DNA of 64,000 nucleotides, from assembly GCA_018333995.1 (NCBI GenBank), contig JAGXSG010000008.1, forward strand, positions 143,210 to 207,209, given 5' to 3'. Under the pieces are notes generated by a model that was given only the letters and a program-made list of their open reading frames with translations, was not told the origin of the DNA and searched no databases. This stretch comes from Clostridiales bacterium (GTDB taxonomy: Bacteria; Actinomycetota; Coriobacteriia; Anaerosomatales; SLCP01). Each line of letters begins with the position of its first letter. The first letter of the stretch is position 1. The position numbers were made by a program, and so were the translations under genes. This document shows, one piece after another, positions 60,582 through 64,000 of this stretch.

Positions 60582-62018
60582 TCACTCTTTGAGTGCTGGG
60601 AGGCTGATCGTGAATTGCGCTCCGCCTTCGGGCCGGTTGGCTACTTCGATTTCGCCTGCGTGAGCTGTGACGATAGCCTTGACGATCGCCAGCCCAAGGC
60701 CGGAGCCGCCGGTTGCGCGCGTACGGCTCGGCTCGGTGCGGTAGAAACGATCGAACAGGCGGTCTAGGTCCCCTTCGGCTATCCCGGGACCTTCGTCGAG
60801 CACTGAGAGCACCGCACGGCCGTCCCTCTCCTCGAGTTCGATTCGCACGCTCGTGCCTGCTCCGGCGACGCGCGAAGCATTGTCGACGAGGTTCGCGAGC
60901 ACCTGCTGAAGCCGGTCCTTGTCGCCCAGTACCATCGGCGCGGCCCCAGCGATCTCGACACTGACGCCACGCTCGGCGAGCAGGGGTTCGAGGACCTCGA
61001 TGGCTCGGCGGGCGATGTCGCCCAGATCGATGCAGGAGAGCGGCAGTTCGCCGGTTGCCCCCTCTATCCGTTGGAGTGTCATAAGATCGCTGGCGAGACG
61101 GGCGAGGCGCTCCGACTCGCTCACGATCGTCGTGAGAAACCGTGACGCCTCGTAGGGCGGGACCTCACCGTCGAGCAAGGTTTCGGCGGCGCCGCGGATG
61201 GCGGTCAGCGGGGTGCGCAGTTCGTGGCTCACATCCGAGACAAAGCGCGACGTCCGCTTCTCCTCGTTGCGCAACTCGCTCACTACGTGTTCGACCGCAT
61301 CGGCCATCGTGTTGAACGTCTCGCCTACGGCGCGCGTCTCCCGCGGGCCTCCGGGTGCGACCCGCACCGTGAGGTCTCCGTCGGCTAACGCGTGCGCACT
61401 CGCTTCGAGATGCCGCAGCGGACGCGAGAGCCATCGTGAGAGGAACTCAGCGATCAGTAGAGTGACCACGATGAACGACGCAAGCGCCCAGATGAGCCGG
61501 TCGCGGTAGTCGCGAAGCGCGTTCATCACCGTAACCGTTGGCGCCGACGCGTACGCGGCCCCGACGATCCGGCCTTCGGAGCGTATCGGGTAGGCCACGT
61601 ATATCACGTAGCGGTTCTCTTCGTCGATGCGCGCAGCCGCGCCGTAGCGGCCCGCCAGCGCCTCGCCGACCTCGGTCCGTTCGCTGTAGTCGAGCCCCGC
61701 CCCGTCAGGTCCAGCGGAGTCGGCGAGTGCGATTCCCGCCCCGTCAAGCACACGGATACGGGAGAACAGCCGTCCGTCGGCCTCCTCAAGAACCTGCTGT
61801 AGAGCTTCCTCGGATCCCGGCGCTCCGGCGGCACCCCCGGGATCTAGCTCTCCAAGGAGCGCTGCCGCCAGGATGGCCTCGGCGGCGAGCCGGTCCTCAA
61901 GCGCGTCGAGCCCGAGCGATTCGAGCTGCGCGAGGAAGTACCACGACAGTCCAGCCGCCGAAGCGATCGCGACGGCAAGCAGGATAGCGAGGAGACGGAT
62001 GCGAATCGAGGACAGCAC
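60582..62018 (-). CDS. Membrane sensor histidine kinase (PhoR-type)
   Basis: The 478-residue kinase has a first helix (residues 8-30), an extracytoplasmic domain (to about 160) with a PhoQ/sCache-like YSERTEVGEALAGRYGAAARIDEENRYVIYVAYPI stretch (in part), a second helix, HAMP (RWLSRPLRHLEASAHALADG), HisKA (VSDVSHELRTPLTAIRGAAE, phosphoacceptor His) and HATPase (LANLVDNASRV, DEGPGIAEGDLDRLFDRFYR, GGSGLGLAIVKAI). GTG 62018, 12 bp after its response regulator gene. Confidence 0.93.
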   Translation of the reverse strand: MLSSIRIRLLAILLAVAIASAAGLSWYFLAQLESLGLDALEDRLAAEAILAAALLGELDPGGAAGAPGSEEALQQVLEEADGRLFSRIRVLDGAGIALADSAGPDGAGLDYSERTEVGEALAGRYGAAARIDEENRYVIYVAYPIRSEGRIVGAAYASAPTVTVMNALRDYRDRLIWALASFIVVTLLIAEFLSRWLSRPLRHLEASAHALADGDLTVRVAPGGPRETRAVGETFNTMADAVEHVVSELRNEEKRTSRFVSDVSHELRTPLTAIRGAAETLLDGEVPPYEASRFLTTIVSESERLARLASDLMTLQRIEGATGELPLSCIDLGDIARRAIEVLEPLLAERGVSVEIAGAAPMVLGDKDRLQQVLANLVDNASRVAGAGTSVRIELEERDGRAVLSVLDEGPGIAEGDLDRLFDRFYRTEPSRTRATGGSGLGLAIVKAIVTAHAGEIEVANRPEGGAQFTISLPALKE

Positions 62019-62030
62019 CGCCGGGCCGCC

Positions 62031-62735
62031 TTACGCGCCGATGCGGTAGCCGTAACCGCGCACCGTCTCGATGACAGCGGGGTCAACTCCAGCGGCCGCG
62101 AGTTTGTCGCGCAAGCGCTTGATGTGCGTGTCGACCGTCTTGGTCTCGACGAGGTACTCCCATCCCCACGCTTGGCGCAGTAGCTGTTCCCGGCTGAGAA
62201 CCTTGCCGGAGTAACGCATGAGAGTCGCGAGCAACTCGAACTCCCGGGGTGTCAGATCGATGAGGGTTTCGCCGTGGTGCGCCTGGTGCGTCGACTCGTC
62301 GAGCACGACGCCAGAGGCCTCGAGGCGTTCGCCCGGGAGCTCATCGGGAAGTCCGGAAGTTACTGAAGCGCGGCGCAACAACGCTTTGACACGCGCCTGC
62401 AACTCCCGGATTCCAAAGGGTTTCGAGAGGTAATCGTCGGCTCCGAGCTCGAGGCCCACCACCTTGTCCAGTTCCGTGTCGCGGGCCGAGAGAAGAAGCA
62501 CCGGGACGTCGCTGTTGACGCGAAGTCGACGTACCACTTCATAGCCGTCTGGACCGGGAAGCATGATATCGAGGACGATGAGGTCGTAGCGGGTCGCGGT
62601 GGCGCGTTCGAGTGCCTCGTCGCCCGCCGCGGCCGTGTCGATCTTGTAGCCCTCCTTGGCGAGGTTGTACGAGATGAACTGAACAATTGAATCCTCGTCG
62701 TCTACCACGAGGATTCGCGCCGGTCCGTTGGTCAT
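62031..62735 (-). CDS. PhoB/OmpR-type response regulator
   Basis: The 234-residue protein has a receiver domain with phosphoacceptor D56 (IVLDIMLPGPDG), VDDED acidic pocket and K in LSKPFGIREL, then a winged-helix OmpR domain (LTPREFELLATLMRYSGKVL, TVDTHIKRLRDKL, ETVRGYGYRIG). ATG 62735 follows GGGAGG by 6 nt. It is transcribed first, followed by its kinase. Divergent from coaX. Confidence 0.94.
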   Translation of the reverse strand: MTNGPARILVVDDEDSIVQFISYNLAKEGYKIDTAAAGDEALERATATRYDLIVLDIMLPGPDGYEVVRRLRVNSDVPVLLLSARDTELDKVVGLELGADDYLSKPFGIRELQARVKALLRRASVTSGLPDELPGERLEASGVVLDESTHQAHHGETLIDLTPREFELLATLMRYSGKVLSREQLLRQAWGWEYLVETKTVDTHIKRLRDKLAAAGVDPAVIETVRGYGYRIGA

Positions 62736-62838
62736 CACGCGCCTCCCGATGTCGCGGGTCACCTGCGCCGATGATACCATTGACGCAGGTGACCGCCGGT
62801 TGCGTGTCACCGTTCCGTCATCCTTGGCAGGAGCAGCG

Positions 62839-63603
62839 GTGATACTGGCGGTCGACATCGGAAACACCCATACCGTACTCGGCTTGTTCGATGAATCGGG
62901 CTTGGGCGAACATTGGCGGACGTCGAGTAACCCGGCGCTCACGGCTGACGAGTTGCGAATCAAGCTTGCCGCGTTGCTCGCGGACGGCGGACACGCGCTC
63001 GGCGACATCGACCACGTCATCATCTCGTCAGTGGTGCCACGACTGACCGCCGCCTACCAGGAGGTCGCCGAGGAAGCGTGTGGGCGCGTTCCGATGGTGG
63101 TGGGACCTGGGCTCAAGACGGGGATGACCATACGCTACGACAACCCGCACGAGGTCGGGGCGGACCGCATAGTCAACGGCATCGCCGCATACTTGGCCCT
63201 CGGTGGCCCGGTCGTCGTGGTTGATTTTGGTACCGCCACGACCATCGATGTCATCGACGGCACGGGGGCGTATCTTGGCGGGGCGATCGCGCCGGGAGTC
63301 GAGACGAGCGCTGAAGCGCTATTCACCAAGGCCGCACGTCTGTCGAAGGTGGACCTTGACGCTCCGCCCAAGGTTATTGGCACCAACACGCGCACGAGCG
63401 TGCAGGCCGGCCTCATTCTCGGTGAGGCGGCTATGGTCGACGGGCTCGTGCGAAGAGTGTGGGAGGAGCTTGGTACGCAGACGCCGGTGATGGCGACAGG
63501 CGGTCTCGCAGCCAAGATGGCGCCGATCTGTGAGACGATCACCGCTGTCGATCCCGACCTCACGCTCAAAGGGCTCGTCGAGGTGTACCGGCGCAACACC
63601 TGA
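62839..63603 (+). CDS. coaX: Type III pantothenate kinase
   Basis: The 254-residue enzyme has the CoaX motifs AVDIGNTHTVLGLF, NPHEVGADRIVNGIAA, VVDFGTATTIDVIDGTGAYLGGAIAPG and VMATGGLA. It phosphorylates pantothenate in CoA synthesis, complementing panB-panC earlier in the window. GTG 62839 follows AGGAG by 5 nt and gives the family N-terminus. Confidence 0.94.
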   Translation: MILAVDIGNTHTVLGLFDESGLGEHWRTSSNPALTADELRIKLAALLADGGHALGDIDHVIISSVVPRLTAAYQEVAEEACGRVPMVVGPGLKTGMTIRYDNPHEVGADRIVNGIAAYLALGGPVVVVDFGTATTIDVIDGTGAYLGGAIAPGVETSAEALFTKAARLSKVDLDAPPKVIGTNTRTSVQAGLILGEAAMVDGLVRRVWEELGTQTPVMATGGLAAKMAPICETITAVDPDLTLKGLVEVYRRNT

Positions 63604-63716
63604 GGTGGCCACACGGCTGGAGTCGCCGCGTTATACTCTCTCACGTACACAATGGTGTGCACAGCGGCGTGTCTCCGCAGTGCCATCTATGCTCGCATAT
63701 GGCGGGGAGGTTTGCC

Positions 63717-64000
63717 GTGAGGTTTTTTCGCATCGGCGAGAAGGTCGTAAGTCAGCAGAAGCTCTTTGACGCGATAGGCGACATCCTCGCCGATCGTGAG
63801 GCTGGCGCTACGCAGGAGGAGACCGCGCGTACGCACGGCGTCCAGAGGTCGTTTGTCTCGTTCATCGAGTCACTCGGCGAGGTGCGGCGCGGCGCACGTA
63901 TCGCGATGGTCGGTTTCCCCGTGGCCAACGCTGAAGAGGTCAAACGCGTGGCCGAGGAGCACGGTGTGGATTTCACGCTCGTGTTCAATCAGGCGGAACG
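63717..64000 (+). CDS. Helix-turn-helix transcriptional regulator-like protein (3' end outside window)
   Basis: GTG 63717 follows GGGGAGG. The first 94 residues run to the end of the window: RFFRIGEKVVSQQKLFDAIGDILADREAGATQEE, then a helix-turn-helix (ARTHGVQRSFVSFIESLGE), then VRRGARIAMVGFPVANAEEVKRV. It resembles a family of small transcriptional regulators of Gram-positive anaerobes, in which an HTH is followed by a ligand-like alpha/beta domain. Identification is tentative. A TATACT box lies about 80 bp upstream, near an imperfect palindrome (GTACAC-AATG-GTGTGC). Confidence 0.65.
   Translation, partial: MRFFRIGEKVVSQQKLFDAIGDILADREAGATQEETARTHGVQRSFVSFIESLGEVRRGARIAMVGFPVANAEEVKRVAEEHGVDFTLVFNQAE

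Overview
The window is a gene-dense (about 60 protein genes), high-GC chromosomal segment of a bacterium. Several features suggest a respiring, largely anaerobic, deep-branching actinobacterium of the Coriobacteriia type: frequent GTG starts, the tilS-hpt-ftsH order, menaquinone synthesis by the futalosine route, a Tad (Flp) pilus locus with a VWA-TadB fusion, a multihaem nitrite-reductase-like lipoprotein and a CymR/Rrf2-cysK pair. This placement is inference from gene content, not from a marker tree.

Layout. 1-3623: end of a sensor kinase, cardiolipin synthase, a secreted low-complexity protein and a membrane protein. 3737-7365: cobalamin riboswitch with terminator, then a BtuF-BtuC-BtuD-type corrinoid importer. 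7254-12440: an accessory island bounded by two 113-bp direct repeats of the 3' end of the btuD-like gene. It holds an intact VapBC pair, a nucleotidyltransferase/winged-helix pair behind two tandem palindromes, a decayed DUF1016 gene with GCC-ACT-GGC palindromes, a RelE-like toxin whose antitoxin carries a nonsense codon, and msrA. 12411-18662: DUF1284 protein, octahaem nitrite-reductase-like cytochrome, type II NADH dehydrogenase, glutaredoxin, an FTR-Rieske fusion, and an SPFH/NfeD pair. 18903-25518: cysK, an Rrf2 regulator and a complete branched-chain amino acid ABC importer (livJHMGF). 25526-30831 (minus): futalosine-pathway operon mqnE-mqnA-mqnC-phosphorylase-deaminase. 31111-37690: a C_GCAxxG_C_C protein, tilS, hpt, ftsH and a NarL-type two-component pair. 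37932-46386: Tad pilus operon (flp, tadE, tadG-like, cpaB, cpaE, cpaF, VWA-tadB, tadC). 46537-54279: folE-folP-folK, panB-panC and nadA-nadB-nadC in a tightly packed run of cofactor genes. 54281-64000: DedA, BirA, BioY with a BirA-type operator, a YhaO/YhaN nuclease-ATPase pair, a PhoR/PhoB-type two-component system, coaX, and the start of an HTH protein.

The core genes fit together as cofactor and electron-transport metabolism. Menaquinone genes, NDH-2 and the octahaem cytochrome could form a respiratory chain ending in nitrite or a related nitrogen oxide. Folate, pantothenate/CoA, NAD and biotin genes supply cofactors, and B12 and branched-chain amino acids or related solutes are imported. 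The most unusual parts are the repeat-flanked toxin-antitoxin island, the phosphorylase in place of mqnB, and several domain fusions (FTR-Rieske, VWA-TadB, FolK with an extra C-terminal domain, BtuD with a Rossmann-like tail). No rRNA, tRNA, CRISPR array, insertion sequence or integrase gene was found.
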